Source: Pseudomonas sp. URMO17WK12:I11 (GTDB lineage: Bacteria; Pseudomonadota; Gammaproteobacteria; Pseudomonadales; Pseudomonadaceae). From it: DNA of 64,000 bases. The notes beneath the pieces are model-generated. The model had not been told where the DNA came from. It saw nothing but the letters and a program-made list of their open reading frames with translations, and made no database searches. Positions 27,462 to 36,908 of this stretch are shown here, in pieces. How positions within the stretch are numbered: position 1 is the first letter of the stretch; every line of letters starts with the position of its first letter. The stretch covers positions 558,001 to 622,000 of the forward strand of contig NZ_VEDF01000002.1 in assembly GCF_007677725.1 (NCBI RefSeq), read 5' to 3'. The position numbers and the translations under genes are program-made.

Positions 27462-30209
27462 ATGAGCCAAGCGCCCCTCGTCCTGGTGGACGGTTCCTCC
27501 TACCTCTACCGCGCCTTTCATGCGCTGCCGCCGCTGACTACGTCCAGGGGCATGCCCACCGGTGCGGTCAAAGGTGTGTTGAACATGCTCAAGAGCCTGC
27601 GCAAGCAATACCCCGACAGCCTGTTCGCCGTGGTCTTCGACGCCAAGGGCGGGACCTTCCGCGATGCCATGTTCGCCGATTACAAGGCCAACCGCCCCAG
27701 CATGCCCGATGACTTGCGCGTACAGGTCGAGCCGCTGCACGCCAGTGTCAAGGCGCTGGGTTATCCGCTTTTGTGCGTCGAAGGCGTCGAGGCGGACGAC
27801 GTGATCGGCACCCTCGCCCGCAGCAGCGCAGCGCAGCAGCGGCCAGTGATCATTTCGACCGGCGACAAGGACATGGCCCAGTTGGTGGACGGACACATCA
27901 CCTTGGTCAACACCATGACCGGCAGCGTGCTGGACGTGGCCGGGGTGCATGAAAAGTTTGGCGTGGGCCCTGAGCACATCATCGACTTCCTCGCCCTGAT
28001 GGGCGACAAGGTCGACAACATTCCCGGCGTTCCTGGCGTTGGCGAAAAGACCGCGGTGGGTTTGCTGACTGGCATCGGCGGCGGCTTGAGCGACTTGTAC
28101 GCGAACCTGGACAAGGTCCCGACGCTGGCGATCCGTGGCGCCAAGTCGCTGCCGGCCAAACTCGAGGAGCATCGCCAAGCGGCGTTCCTGTCCTACGAGC
28201 TGGCCACCATCAAGTGCGATGTGCCCCTGGACGTCGAAGTCGAAGCGCTGGTCTGCACCGAGCCCGACCGCGAAGCGCTGTTGGCGTTGTACACCGAGAT
28301 GGAATTCAAGACCTGGATCGCCGATGTGCAGCGCGACGCAGCGCAGGTCGGTGATGACATAGGGCCTGTGGCCGAGCCGGCCGCCAACGTCGAACCGAAG
28401 TACGAAACCGTTCTCGACCAGACGCGTTTCGACACCTGGCTGCAGAAACTGCGCGAGGCGCCGCTGTTCGCCTTCGACACCGAGACCACCAGCCTGGATG
28501 CGCAACAGGCGCAGCTGGTTGGCGTGTCGTTCGCCGTCGAGCCGCATGAAGCCGCCTACGTTCCCCTGGCCCACGACTATGACGGCGCTCCGGCCCAGCT
28601 CGACCGCGAAGCGGTGCTCCTGGCGCTCAAGCCCTTGCTCGAGGATCCGGCAAAGGCCAAGGTCGGGCAAAACGCCAAGTACGATATCAACATCCTGGCC
28701 AACGGCTCGCCTGCCATCAATATGCGCGGCGTGGCCTACGACACCATGCTCGAATCGTACGTGTTCAATTCCACCGCCACGCGTCACGACATGGACAGCC
28801 TGGCGCAGAAATACCTGAGCCACAGCACCATCGCCTTCGAAGACATTGCCGGGCGTGGCGCCAAGCAGCTGACCTTCAACCAGATCCACCTGGACAAGGC
28901 TGGCCCTTATGCCGCCGAAGACGCGGACATTACACTGCGCCTGCACCAGGCCTTGCAGGCGCGTCTGGCGCAAACCCCCAGCGTGCAGACCGTGTTGATG
29001 GACATTGAAATGCCACTGGTGCCGGTGCTGGCCAAGATCGAGCGCCAGGGCGCGCTGGTCGATGCCGCCTTGTTGCAGGTGCAAAGTGGCGAGCTGGGCG
29101 TGAAGATGGCCGAGCTCGAGCAGCGCGCCTACTCCCTGGCAGGCGAGCAATTCAACCTCGGATCGCCCAAGCAGCTGGGCGCGATCCTGTACGACAAGCT
29201 GGGCATGCCGGTGCTGAGCAAGACCGCCAAGGGTCAGCCGTCTACCGCCGAGGCCGTGCTCGACGAGCTGGCCGAGCAGGGTTATCCGCTGCCTGAAGTG
29301 CTGATGCAGTACCGCAGCCTGAGCAAGCTGAAAAGCACCTACACCGACAAACTGCCGCTGCAGATAAACCCGCGCACCGGGCGTATTCACACTTCCTATC
29401 AGCAGGCGGTGGCCGCCACTGGCCGTCTGTCTTCGAGCGATCCGAACCTGCAGAACATCCCGATCCGTACGGCCGAAGGTCGACGCATCCGTCAGGCGTT
29501 CATCGCCAGTCCCGGCTACAAGCTGCTGGCGGCTGACTATTCGCAGATCGAGCTGCGCATCATGGCGCATCTGGCCAAGGACGAAGGCTTGCTGCATGCG
29601 TTCCGCAACGACCTGGACGTGCACCGGGCGACCGCTGCCGAGGTCTTCAACGTGGCCCTGGAGGAGGTCAGCAATGACCAACGGCGCAGTGCCAAGGCCA
29701 TCAACTTCGGCCTGATCTACGGCATGAGCGCCTTTGGCCTGGCCAAGCAGATCGGGGTCGACCGCAAGCAGTCCCAGGACTACATCGACCGCTACTTCGC
29801 CCGTTATCCAGGCGTGCTCGCCTACATGGAGCGCACCCGTGCCCAGGCCGCCGAGCAAGGCTTTGTCGAAACCTTGTTCGGGCGCCGTTTGTACCTGCCG
29901 GATATCAACGCTAAGAACCCAGCCCTGCGCCGGGGCGCCGAGCGCACCGCGATCAACGCGCCGATGCAGGGCACTGCGGCCGACATCATCAAGCGCGCCA
30001 TGGTCAACGTCGATAACTGGCTGAGCGAGAGTGGCCTGGATGCCCGGGTGATCCTGCAGGTGCACGACGAACTGGTGCTGGAGGTCCGCGAGGACCTGCT
30101 CGAGCAGGTCAATGCCGAGATCCGTGCGCACATGAGCAACGCCGCGCAGTTGGACGTGCCGCTGGTGGTTGAGGCAGGTATCGGCGCGAATTGGGACGAA
30201 GCTCACTGA
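27462..30209 (+). CDS. polA: DNA polymerase I
   Basis: The 915-residue protein has all three domains: the 5'-3' nuclease (1-290, [12 protein letters not shown] start), the 3'-5' proofreading domain (about 310-500, with FDTETT and NAKYD active-site motifs intact) and the family A polymerase (about 520-915, motif A DYSQIELR, finger helix [14 protein letters not shown] and motif [10 protein letters not shown]). It fills gaps and removes primers. ATG at 27462 is preferred to one four codons upstream because [13 protein letters not shown] is the usual start. The sRNA gene ersA follows on the same strand. Confidence 0.96.
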   Translation: MSQAPLVLVDGSSYLYRAFHALPPLTTSRGMPTGAVKGVLNMLKSLRKQYPDSLFAVVFDAKGGTFRDAMFADYKANRPSMPDDLRVQVEPLHASVKALGYPLLCVEGVEADDVIGTLARSSAAQQRPVIISTGDKDMAQLVDGHITLVNTMTGSVLDVAGVHEKFGVGPEHIIDFLALMGDKVDNIPGVPGVGEKTAVGLLTGIGGGLSDLYANLDKVPTLAIRGAKSLPAKLEEHRQAAFLSYELATIKCDVPLDVEVEALVCTEPDREALLALYTEMEFKTWIADVQRDAAQVGDDIGPVAEPAANVEPKYETVLDQTRFDTWLQKLREAPLFAFDTETTSLDAQQAQLVGVSFAVEPHEAAYVPLAHDYDGAPAQLDREAVLLALKPLLEDPAKAKVGQNAKYDINILANGSPAINMRGVAYDTMLESYVFNSTATRHDMDSLAQKYLSHSTIAFEDIAGRGAKQLTFNQIHLDKAGPYAAEDADITLRLHQALQARLAQTPSVQTVLMDIEMPLVPVLAKIERQGALVDAALLQVQSGELGVKMAELEQRAYSLAGEQFNLGSPKQLGAILYDKLGMPVLSKTAKGQPSTAEAVLDELAEQGYPLPEVLMQYRSLSKLKSTYTDKLPLQINPRTGRIHTSYQQAVAATGRLSSSDPNLQNIPIRTAEGRRIRQAFIASPGYKLLAADYSQIELRIMAHLAKDEGLLHAFRNDLDVHRATAAEVFNVALEEVSNDQRRSAKAINFGLIYGMSAFGLAKQIGVDRKQSQDYIDRYFARYPGVLAYMERTRAQAAEQGFVETLFGRRLYLPDINAKNPALRRGAERTAINAPMQGTAADIIKRAMVNVDNWLSESGLDARVILQVHDELVLEVREDLLEQVNAEIRAHMSNAAQLDVPLVVEAGIGANWDEAH

Positions 30210-30293
30210 TTGAAGCGGCGAAGGTGTGTAGGATCTGCGGCGCGCTAACGTGGATCCTGCATGGCTTGATGCCATTAGTTCGGGCGGTTCATG

Positions 30294-30312
30294 AAACTAT
30301 CGCAAATAGTTT
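30294..30312 (+). other. Small hairpin after polA
   Basis: AAACTAT and ATAGTTT (30294-30300, 30306-30312) pair around CGCAA, just upstream of the ersA promoter. It may be the polA 3' end signal or a protein site for ersA control. Confidence 0.4.
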
Positions 30313-30323
30313 TCAGGGCTCAG

Positions 30324-30351
30324 GAACTAAACCGGTGAAGCGGGACTCAGA
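30324..30351 (+). promoter_or_regulatory. AlgU (sigma-22)-type promoter of ersA
   Basis: GAACTA (30324-30329), a 17-bp spacer and TCAGA (30347-30351) match the ECF sigma AlgU/RpoE consensus GAACTT-N16/17-TCTGA closely. From memory, P. aeruginosa ersA is AlgU-dependent, which agrees. Confidence 0.75.
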
Positions 30352-30357
30352 AGTACT

Positions 30358-30487
30358 GAATGGCTGGTGAAGCCTTTCGATGCTCCTATGTTGTGTTAAG
30401 TGTTGGCAGATACCTGGACCCCGCCCTAGCGGTCCAGACTTGAACCCCGAACTTCCCCCTCCCCATACGAAGTCCGGGGTTTTTTTT
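30358..30487 (+). ncRNA. ersA: Small RNA ErsA (Spot 42-like position)
   Basis: The gap between polA and engB is where P. aeruginosa encodes ErsA, about 132 nt long. Here an AlgU promoter would start RNA near 30358 and a rho-independent terminator ends it at about 30487, giving about 130 nt. An internal stem CTGGACC/GGTCCAG lies near 30415-30438, and the terminator loop is the C-rich CCCCTCCCC that can pair with Shine-Dalgarno sequences. In P. aeruginosa ErsA acts with Hfq on algC and other envelope mRNAs. Targets here are not shown. Confidence 0.85.
30443..30487 (+). terminator. Rho-independent terminator of ersA
   Basis: AACCCCGAACTTC (30443-30455) pairs with GAAGTCCGGGGTT (30469-30481) with one mismatch, followed by eight T (30480-30487). 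Confidence 0.93.
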
Positions 30488-30519
30488 GCCTGCGATTCGA
30501 GCAGGCGCCCGCCCCGATG

Positions 30520-31152
30520 TCAGGCTGCCGGCTTGTCCTCGAGCTCCATCCAATCTGCCAGCACGCGGTAGGCTTCTTCCAGGCCCAGGCGCTTGGGCGC
30601 CGAGAACAGCTGGATGGTCACGCCATCGCCCCAGCCCTTGCGGATTTCGGCCTGGACCTTGAGCAAGGTGTTCTTGCCGGCACCGTGGGTCAGCTTGTCT
30701 GCCTTGGTCAGCAAGATGTGCATGGGCATGCCACTGGCCTTGGCCCAATCGAGCATCATCATGTCGAAGTCGGTCATCGGGTGCCGGGTGTCCATCATCA
30801 GGATCACGCCGCGCAGGCACTCGCGGCTGCCCAGGTAGGCCTCCAGGTGCTTCTGCCAGTGCTGCTTGAGCGGGATCGGGACTTTCGCATAGCCATAGCC
30901 CGGCAGGTCGACCAAACGCCGTTCATCGTCCAGACTGAAGAAATTCAACAGCTGGGTACGCCCTGGGGTTTTTGAGGTGCGCGCCAGGCTGGCATGCGTC
31001 AGGGTGTTGAGGGCGCTGGATTTACCGGCATTGGAGCGGCCGGCGAATGCCACCTCATAGCCCTGGTCGTCCGGGCATTGTTCGACCTTGGCAGCGCTCA
31101 AGGCGAATTTGGCTTTCTGGCAGAGGCCGAGGATGGGGTTCTTGACTTGCAT
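30520..31152 (-). CDS. engB: Ribosome biogenesis GTPase YihA/EngB/YsxC
   Basis: A 210-residue TRAFAC GTPase with G1 GRSNAGKSS (about 38-46), G3 DLPGYG, G4 LTKADK and a GTPase fold of normal length. It aids large ribosomal subunit assembly and is usually essential. The start at 31152 ([16 protein letters not shown]) is the family's N-terminus; an open frame continues 94 codons upstream, overlapping the cytochrome gene region, and is not used. It is convergent with ersA. Confidence 0.94.
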   Translation of the reverse strand: MQVKNPILGLCQKAKFALSAAKVEQCPDDQGYEVAFAGRSNAGKSSALNTLTHASLARTSKTPGRTQLLNFFSLDDERRLVDLPGYGYAKVPIPLKQHWQKHLEAYLGSRECLRGVILMMDTRHPMTDFDMMMLDWAKASGMPMHILLTKADKLTHGAGKNTLLKVQAEIRKGWGDGVTIQLFSAPKRLGLEEAYRVLADWMELEDKPAA

Positions 31153-31339
31153 GGGATATCCGATGTGGGTGTTGCCAAAGCCTAGGCTGGCAAGCGGTGT
31201 CGTTTCCGTTTGGCTGGCGGAAGTATATAATGCCCCAGTTTTTGTGTGCTCATTCATCTTGCATGGACGAATGAGCATGGGGAGTCGAACCAGAGCTCGC
31301 GCATCAGAACGCAGCGCGTTCCCCAACCCTGTCAGGTCG

Positions 31340-31648
31340 TTGCGCATCGCGAAACGCCTGCTAGCTGTCGGTGTGTTCCTGCCGGTTTTCAGCGCACAGG
31401 CTACACAGGATCCCGAGGTGTTGTACAACCGCACGTGTGCGGCCTGTCACGCCGGACAGCTGCCCCAGGCACCCATGAAGGGTGATGCGGCAGCCTGGGA
31501 GCCGAGACTGGCGCAAGGCATGGAGCGACTCGTTACGCACGTCACCCAGGGTTTCAAGGCTATGCCGCCGCGTGGATTGTGCATGGACTGCAGTGCCGAG
31601 GACTACCGTTTGGTCATCCTTTGGATGAGCGGCAGTCCCGATACATAA
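31340..31648 (+). CDS. Small periplasmic cytochrome c (c5-like)
   Basis: A monohaem cytochrome: the signal peptide [20 protein letters not shown], then C33-AA-C36-H37 in [10 protein letters not shown], a PPRGLC segment providing the Met/CxxC-like c5 features ([10 protein letters not shown]), and a short C-terminal helix. I prefer the TTG start at 31340, preceded by CAGG, because it gives a clean 20-residue signal peptide. ATGs at 31271 and 31277 are in-frame alternatives that would add 21-23 basic residues. It likely carries electrons in the periplasm together with the following cytochrome c4. Confidence 0.82.
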   Translation: MRIAKRLLAVGVFLPVFSAQATQDPEVLYNRTCAACHAGQLPQAPMKGDAAAWEPRLAQGMERLVTHVTQGFKAMPPRGLCMDCSAEDYRLVILWMSGSPDT

Positions 31649-31679
31649 CATTTCACCCTTAGCCGTGTTGGATTAGCTG

Positions 31680-32297
31680 ATGAACAAACTTGTCGTGAGT
31701 CTGCTGTTGACCCTGGGTGTCGCGGGTGCGGCCACTGCTGCGCAACCCATTGTAGGCGATGCCGCTGCCGGCCAGGCCAAGACTGCCGTTTGTGGCGCCT
31801 GCCACAACCCCGACGGCAACAGCCTGGCACCCAACTTCCCGAAACTCGCAGGCCAAGGCCCGCGCTACCTGGAAAAACAACTGCTCGACATCAAGTCGGG
31901 CAAACGAACCGTGCTGGAAATGACCGGCATGCTCGATGCCTACAGCGAGCAGGACCTGGCCGATATCGCCGCCTACTTCGCCAGCCAGAAACCCAGCGTC
32001 GGCGCCGCCGACCCCAAGCTGGTGGAGCGTGGTCGCGCCCTGTTCAACGGCGGCGACCTGGACAAGGGCATGCCAGCCTGCATCGGCTGTCATTCGCCGA
32101 ACGGCGCCGGCATCGCCCTGGCAGGTTTTCCTCACCTCAGCGGCCAGCATGCGCAGTACACCAGCAAGCAGCTGACCGACTTCCGCGAGGGCAACCGCAG
32201 CAACGATGGCGATGCGATGATCATGCGGACCATCGCCAGCAAGCTCAGCAACCACGACATCGAAGCGCTCTCCAGCTACATCCAGGGCCTGCATTAA
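31680..32297 (+). CDS. Dihaem cytochrome c4
   Basis: A 205-residue protein with a signal peptide (cleavage after TAA near 21) and two cytochrome c domains, haem motifs C38-GA-C41-H42 and C134-IG-C137-H138, each followed by Met ligands (MTGMLD and MIMRT regions). Cytochrome c4 donates electrons to haem-copper oxidases in Pseudomonas. It follows the c5-like gene by 31 bp, so both are likely one operon ended by the terminator at 32328. Confidence 0.94.
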   Translation: MNKLVVSLLLTLGVAGAATAAQPIVGDAAAGQAKTAVCGACHNPDGNSLAPNFPKLAGQGPRYLEKQLLDIKSGKRTVLEMTGMLDAYSEQDLADIAAYFASQKPSVGAADPKLVERGRALFNGGDLDKGMPACIGCHSPNGAGIALAGFPHLSGQHAQYTSKQLTDFREGNRSNDGDAMIMRTIASKLSNHDIEALSSYIQGLH

Positions 32298-32327
32298 CAT
32301 TGAGTTAATGCAGCAGCGCTAATGATG

Positions 32328-32354
32328 AAAGGGCGGTGCGGACCGCCCTTTTTT
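32328..32354 (+). terminator. Rho-independent terminator after cytochrome c4
   Basis: AAAGGGCGGT and ACCGCCCTTT form a 10-bp stem with loop GCGG, followed by a T-run. A smaller stem GCATTAAC/GTTAATGC (32291-32311) covers the stop codon just before it. Confidence 0.94.
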
Positions 32355-32448
32355 CTGTCCGCAGCCGTTACACTACAGAACTCGGGCCCTTCGCCGCCGT
32401 CTCAGCACGGTCGCGTCGAGGCGACCAATCAATGCTCAGGAGTAAAGC

Positions 32449-33084
32449 ATGCGTAAACTGATTCTCAGCGCCGCGCTGGTCGCTGCCAGCGTCTTCGGGA
32501 TGACGGCCGTCCAGGCTGCCGAGCCGGCCACCGCCGGCAAGGAATACATCGAGCTGAGCAACCCTGTTCCGGTATCCCAGCCAGGCAAGATCGAGGTCGT
32601 CGAGCTGTTCTGGTATGGCTGCCCCCATTGCTATCACTTCGAGCCGACCATCAACCCTTGGGCCGAAAAACTGCCACAGGATGTCAATTTCAAGCGCGTA
32701 CCGGCCATGTTCGGCGGCCCATGGGACGCCCACGGCCAGATGTTCCTGACCCTCGAAGCCATGGGCGTGGAGCACAAGGTGCATGCTGCGGTCTTCGATG
32801 CCATCCAGAACCAGCGCAAGCGCCTGACTGACCCGCAGGACATGGCCGACTTCCTCGCCACTCAGGGCGTCGACAAGGACAAGTTCCTCGCCACCTTCAA
32901 CTCGTTCGCCATCAAGGGCCAGGTCAACCAGGCCAAAGAGCTGGCGAAGAAGTACGAAATCACCGGCGTTCCAAGCATGGTGGTCAATGGCAAGTACCGC
33001 TTCGACCTGGGTACTGCCGGTGGGCCGGAAGGCGTGCTGAACGTCGCCGACCAACTGATCGCCAAGGAGCGCGCCGCTAAGTAA
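32449..33084 (+). CDS. dsbA: Thiol:disulfide interchange protein DsbA
   Basis: A 211-residue periplasmic oxidoreductase with a signal peptide (cleavage near VQAAEP, 22-24) and active site C58-PH-C61. The cis-Pro segment ITGVPSMVVNGKYRF fits DsbA. It introduces disulfides into exported proteins, a link to the envelope genes nearby. CAGGAGT lies 7 nt before the ATG. It follows the cytochrome genes after the terminator, so it has its own promoter. The next gene starts 11 bp after its stop. Confidence 0.95.
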   Translation: MRKLILSAALVAASVFGMTAVQAAEPATAGKEYIELSNPVPVSQPGKIEVVELFWYGCPHCYHFEPTINPWAEKLPQDVNFKRVPAMFGGPWDAHGQMFLTLEAMGVEHKVHAAVFDAIQNQRKRLTDPQDMADFLATQGVDKDKFLATFNSFAIKGQVNQAKELAKKYEITGVPSMVVNGKYRFDLGTAGGPEGVLNVADQLIAKERAAK

Positions 33085-33095
33085 GCGGCGAACCC

Positions 33096-33950
33096 ATGCG
33101 CCGCTTCCGCACCGCGCGTGGCATTGGCCTGCATCAGCCGCAGGTCAACGAGCATCACGTGCAGGCCGCCAGCCTGCCGGAAGATGGTCGGCTGCGGCTG
33201 CTCAGCTTCAACATCCAGGTCGGTATCAGCACCGAGCGCTATCGGCACTACCTGACGCGCAGCTGGCAGCACCTGCTGCCGCACCACGGCCGGGCGGGTA
33301 ACCTGCAGAAGATTGGTCAGTTGCTGCACGACTTCGACCTGGTGGCACTGCAGGAAGCAGATGGCGGCAGCCTGCGCTCCGGCTACGTGAATCAGGTCGA
33401 GCACTTGGCCCAGCTAGGCGCGTTTCCCTATTGGTACCAGCAGCTCAACCGCAACCTCGGGCGTTTTGCCCAACACAGCAATGGCGTGCTCAGCCGTCTG
33501 AAGCCGCAACACATCGAAGACCATCCGCTGCCGGGGCCTGCCGGCCGCGGGGCGATTCTGGTGCGCTTCGGCGAAGGTGAAGATGCGCTGATCGTGGTCG
33601 TCATGCACCTGGCCCTGGGGGCCAAGACCCGCGCCTTGCAACTTGCCTACATCCGCGACCTGATCAGTGGCTATCGCCATCAGGTGCTGATGGGCGACAT
33701 GAACACCCACGCCACCGACCTGCTCGACCATTCGCCCCTGCGCGATCTGGGCCTGATCGCCCCCCAGGTCGAGGCCACCTTTCCCAGCTGGCGTCCGCAG
33801 CGCTGTCTGGATCATATTCTGCTCAGCCCGAGCTTGACCCTGGAGCGGGTCGAGGTACTGGCGCAGCCGATCTCCGACCATCTTCCGGTGGCCGTGGAGA
33901 TCCGATTGCCTGACGCACTGACTGTGGATACGCTGCCGGTCTTGAGCTAG
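33096..33950 (+). CDS. Endonuclease/exonuclease/phosphatase-fold protein
   Basis: The 284-residue protein has the EEP fold motifs: LLSFNIQVG (metal Asn near 38), LQEADGG (metal Glu near 89), VVVMHLALG, MGDMNTH (metal Asp/Asn near 206-208), CLDHILLS and ISDHLPV (catalytic His near 269). No signal peptide is seen. The family includes DNases, phosphodiesterases and lipid phosphatases; the substrate cannot be told. It probably shares the dsbA transcript given the 11-bp gap. Confidence 0.88.
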   Translation: MRRFRTARGIGLHQPQVNEHHVQAASLPEDGRLRLLSFNIQVGISTERYRHYLTRSWQHLLPHHGRAGNLQKIGQLLHDFDLVALQEADGGSLRSGYVNQVEHLAQLGAFPYWYQQLNRNLGRFAQHSNGVLSRLKPQHIEDHPLPGPAGRGAILVRFGEGEDALIVVVMHLALGAKTRALQLAYIRDLISGYRHQVLMGDMNTHATDLLDHSPLRDLGLIAPQVEATFPSWRPQRCLDHILLSPSLTLERVEVLAQPISDHLPVAVEIRLPDALTVDTLPVLS

Positions 33951-34044
33951 ATCAGCGAAATCGCAGCCCCTGCTCAAGTGTTTGCCGGGCACGCCGACAG
34001 CGTGTAATCACACCCCAGTTGCATTACCCGTTGCGGATGCAGGC

Positions 34045-35994
34045 ATGACCGAAGAAGCCGAGCGCTGGAAAGAAAAATACCTCAAAAGCATCGAACAACA
34101 AGAAAAGCTCGAGCGTCGCTGGAATGCACGTCTCGACCTGCTGCGCCGTGGCCTGGTGCGCAGCACCCTGGCGGCCGAAGGTAGCGACAAGATCGTCGAC
34201 CAGTGCATGAAGGAAATGCGCGAGGTCATTCGCAGCGACAATATGGACGCGGGCCTGGCCGGGCTGATCCCGCGCCTGGAAAAAGCCGTGCTGGACTCCG
34301 AACAGCGTCGCGAAACCCGCATGAACCAGGTCAGCGATGCGCTCAATGCCCTGGTGACGCAGCTGCAGGGGTTGCCGTTGCCCGGTGAAGTGGCCCGTCC
34401 GCTGAAAAAACTGGCCAAAAAGCTCGACGGCGGTGTGGCGCAGTCGCGGGAATTGCCGCCCTTGCTGGGAGAACTGAGCGGTCTGCAAGGCCGGGCGCTC
34501 TCAGCCCTGAGCAGACCTGACGACGAGACCCGCCCAGGTTTCCTGCAGCGTCTGTTCGGTGCGCGTGACAGCGAGCAGCCGGGCGAGGCAGGTGAGCCCG
34601 CGCCCGTTGTCCCGGAGTCAGCTGAGGAGAATCAGACGCAACCTGCCGGGCCAGTGCTGGTCGATCTGCCCCCAGCAGATGCCGACGAGCTGCAGCCGTT
34701 GCCGGGTACGGCCGGCGAGCCGCCGCAGGCGACGGACGTCGGCCCTGTGTCGGCGAGGAACGAGCCTGAGTCCGCTAGCGATGCCGATGCTGTGCAGTTC
34801 GAGGTGCCTGGCGATGCTGAAATGCCGGTCACGCACGCTGGGGAGCTGCTCTCTACGCAAGCGCCTGCGGCCATGCCGGCGCCGCTGGCCCCCGAGCAGG
34901 CCATCGAAGAAGATGGCCCCTACGCCCTCCCCGACGCCGTCGAGCCGCCCTACAGCCAAGTCGCCGCGCATATCGAACACACCCTGATCGGCCTGCTGGA
35001 CGATCTCAGCCTGCCCGAGCGGCACAAGGCTCAAGCGTTGCAGATGCGCGAGCGGGTAGCGCGCGGGCTGAACTGGTATGAGCTGATCCCGGTGCTCGAT
35101 GACCTGGCGGTGTTGATGCTGGCCATAACCGACAGCGGGCAGCACGAATTCGAAACCTACTTGCAGCAACTCAACGAGCGTCTTGAGGGCTTTCAGAGCC
35201 ACTTGCACGAAGCCAGCGCCGGTCATGCCGACAACAGCTCTGCCGCACGCGAGCTGGACAGCCAGTTGCGCGAACAGGTCGATGGCTTGCACAGCAGCGT
35301 TCAGGGCGCCGCCGATGTCGACAGCCTCAAGTCCATCCTGGAAAGCCGCCTGGAAGGTTTGCTGGGCACCATGGATGATCACCAGCACGAGCGTGATCGT
35401 CGCGAGCAGGAACTGGCCGGGCGTCTGCAGGGGCTGGCCGAGCGAGTGGCGAGCATGGAACAGGAGGCCCTGGGCTACCGCGAACACTTGGAAGAGCAGC
35501 GGCAAAAGGCCTTGATCGATCCGCTGACTGGGTTGCCCAACCGCGCGGCCTGGGCGGAGCAGGTCGAGCGCGAGATTCACGACTGGCAAGAGAACGGCGG
35601 GCACCTGGCCATGGCCATCCTCGATCTCGATCATTTCAAGCGCATCAACGACAGCTACGGGCACCTGGCCGGAGACAAAGTGCTGAAGATCGTTGCCGAC
35701 CAGTTGCGCAAACGGCTGCGCCCACGGGACTTCATCGCCCGCTTTGGTGGCGAGGAATTCGTCCTGTTGCTGCCGCAGACGCCGCCCGCAGCCGCCGCCC
35801 AGGTCGGTGAGGTATTGCGCAGCGCCATTGAAGCGTGTCCCTTTCATTTCAAAGGCGAGCGGGTAGTCATCACCACCTCGATCGGTGTCAGCGTGTTCCG
35901 CTCGGGCGAGCGCGGCGACCAGGTGCTCAAGCGCGCCGATGAAGCGCTTTACCGCGCCAAGGAGCAGGGCCGCAATCGAGTGGAACAAAGCTGA
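34045..35994 (+). CDS. Diguanylate cyclase (GGDEF) with long coiled-coil N-terminus
   Basis: A 649-residue soluble protein. Residues 5-60 and about 380-490 are Glu/Gln/Leu-rich coiled coil; 165-300 is an acidic, Pro/Ala-rich linker. The C-terminal GGDEF domain has G568-G-E-E-F572 and an intact inhibitory I-site R559-PR-D562, so it should make c-di-GMP with product feedback. No membrane span or sensor domain is recognised. The start is ATG 34045 (MTEEAERWKEKY); an earlier ATG at 33982 gives an unlikely N-terminus. It lies near an EAL phosphodiesterase. Confidence 0.9.
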   Translation: MTEEAERWKEKYLKSIEQQEKLERRWNARLDLLRRGLVRSTLAAEGSDKIVDQCMKEMREVIRSDNMDAGLAGLIPRLEKAVLDSEQRRETRMNQVSDALNALVTQLQGLPLPGEVARPLKKLAKKLDGGVAQSRELPPLLGELSGLQGRALSALSRPDDETRPGFLQRLFGARDSEQPGEAGEPAPVVPESAEENQTQPAGPVLVDLPPADADELQPLPGTAGEPPQATDVGPVSARNEPESASDADAVQFEVPGDAEMPVTHAGELLSTQAPAAMPAPLAPEQAIEEDGPYALPDAVEPPYSQVAAHIEHTLIGLLDDLSLPERHKAQALQMRERVARGLNWYELIPVLDDLAVLMLAITDSGQHEFETYLQQLNERLEGFQSHLHEASAGHADNSSAARELDSQLREQVDGLHSSVQGAADVDSLKSILESRLEGLLGTMDDHQHERDRREQELAGRLQGLAERVASMEQEALGYREHLEEQRQKALIDPLTGLPNRAAWAEQVEREIHDWQENGGHLAMAILDLDHFKRINDSYGHLAGDKVLKIVADQLRKRLRPRDFIARFGGEEFVLLLPQTPPAAAAQVGEVLRSAIEACPFHFKGERVVITTSIGVSVFRSGERGDQVLKRADEALYRAKEQGRNRVEQS

Positions 35995-36059
35995 GCGAGT
36001 CGCTCGGTGATGCATACGTTATGCTGTCGGATCATTGTCCGACCCGACTGGCTCTCCCC

Positions 36060-36836
36060 ATGAAAGCGCTCGTTTCCGTACTGCTGATGCTTGCCCTGGC
36101 CGGTTGCTCGACCGGCCTGCGCATCGACCGCAACCACCCCTCGGCAAACCACGACAACCGGATTCAGTTCGTCGTCCTGCACTATACCAACGCCTCGTTG
36201 GAGCGCTCTTTGGCGCTGCTGACCCATGGCGAGGTCAGCGCCCACTACCTGATTGGCGACGGGCCAGCCACGGTGTACCAGTTGGTCGACGAAAACCGTC
36301 GGGCCTGGCATGCCGGCGACAGCCAGTGGCAAGGTCGCACCTGGCTCAATTCCAGCTCGATCGGCATTGAAATCGTCAATCCCGGGTTCGATGACACCGC
36401 CAACGGCCGAGTGTGGTATCCGTACAGTGAAGCGCAGATCCAGTCGTTGATCGCCTTGCTCAAGGACATCGTCAAGCGCAACGGCATCGAGCCGCGGCAC
36501 ATCGTCGGCCATAGCGACATCGCGCCATTGCGCAAGCTCGACCCAGGCCCACTGTTCCCGTGGAAACGTCTGGCCGATGCGGGCTTGGGGATCTGGCCGG
36601 ACGCCAGCGCGGTGGCCCGTGAGCAAGCCTACTTCAGCGCCAACCCGCCCACGATCGGCTGGTATCAGCAGGAACTGGCGCGGTTCGGCTACGCCCTGGA
36701 ACAGACCGGCGAGCTGGATGTGGCCACCCGTCATGTCATCGCCGCGTTCCAGATGCGTTTTCGTCCGCAGCGCTTCGACGGCACGCCGGATGCACAGACG
36801 GCAGCCATGTTGCAGGTGCTGAACCGCATGCGCTGA
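36060..36836 (+). CDS. Lipoprotein N-acetylmuramoyl-L-alanine amidase, AmpDh2-like
   Basis: A 258-residue protein with a lipobox LAGC (Cys16), an amidase_2 domain with zinc ligands in FVVLHYT (His near 42) and VGHSDIAPLRKLDPG (His and Asp near 150-160), and a C-terminal peptidoglycan-binding domain (about 200-258). Anchored to the outer membrane, it would cut the stem peptide from murein or anhydro-muropeptides. In P. aeruginosa AmpDh2 affects recycling and beta-lactamase induction. ATG at 36060 gives the signal peptide; an upstream ATG does not. Confidence 0.9.
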   Translation: MKALVSVLLMLALAGCSTGLRIDRNHPSANHDNRIQFVVLHYTNASLERSLALLTHGEVSAHYLIGDGPATVYQLVDENRRAWHAGDSQWQGRTWLNSSSIGIEIVNPGFDDTANGRVWYPYSEAQIQSLIALLKDIVKRNGIEPRHIVGHSDIAPLRKLDPGPLFPWKRLADAGLGIWPDASAVAREQAYFSANPPTIGWYQQELARFGYALEQTGELDVATRHVIAAFQMRFRPQRFDGTPDAQTAAMLQVLNRMR

Positions 36837-36908
36837 TCGCAACACCAGCGGAGCGCCAAACGGCAGAGCGTTTCTCATTTCAGTTGCTATACCTTAGTTA
36901 TCAACTGG

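Noticed and set aside
27426..30275. 949-codon open frame antisense to polA
   Set aside because: It mirrors the whole of polA, has no ribosome site or domain, and its composition is that of an antisense frame. polA itself has every expected motif.
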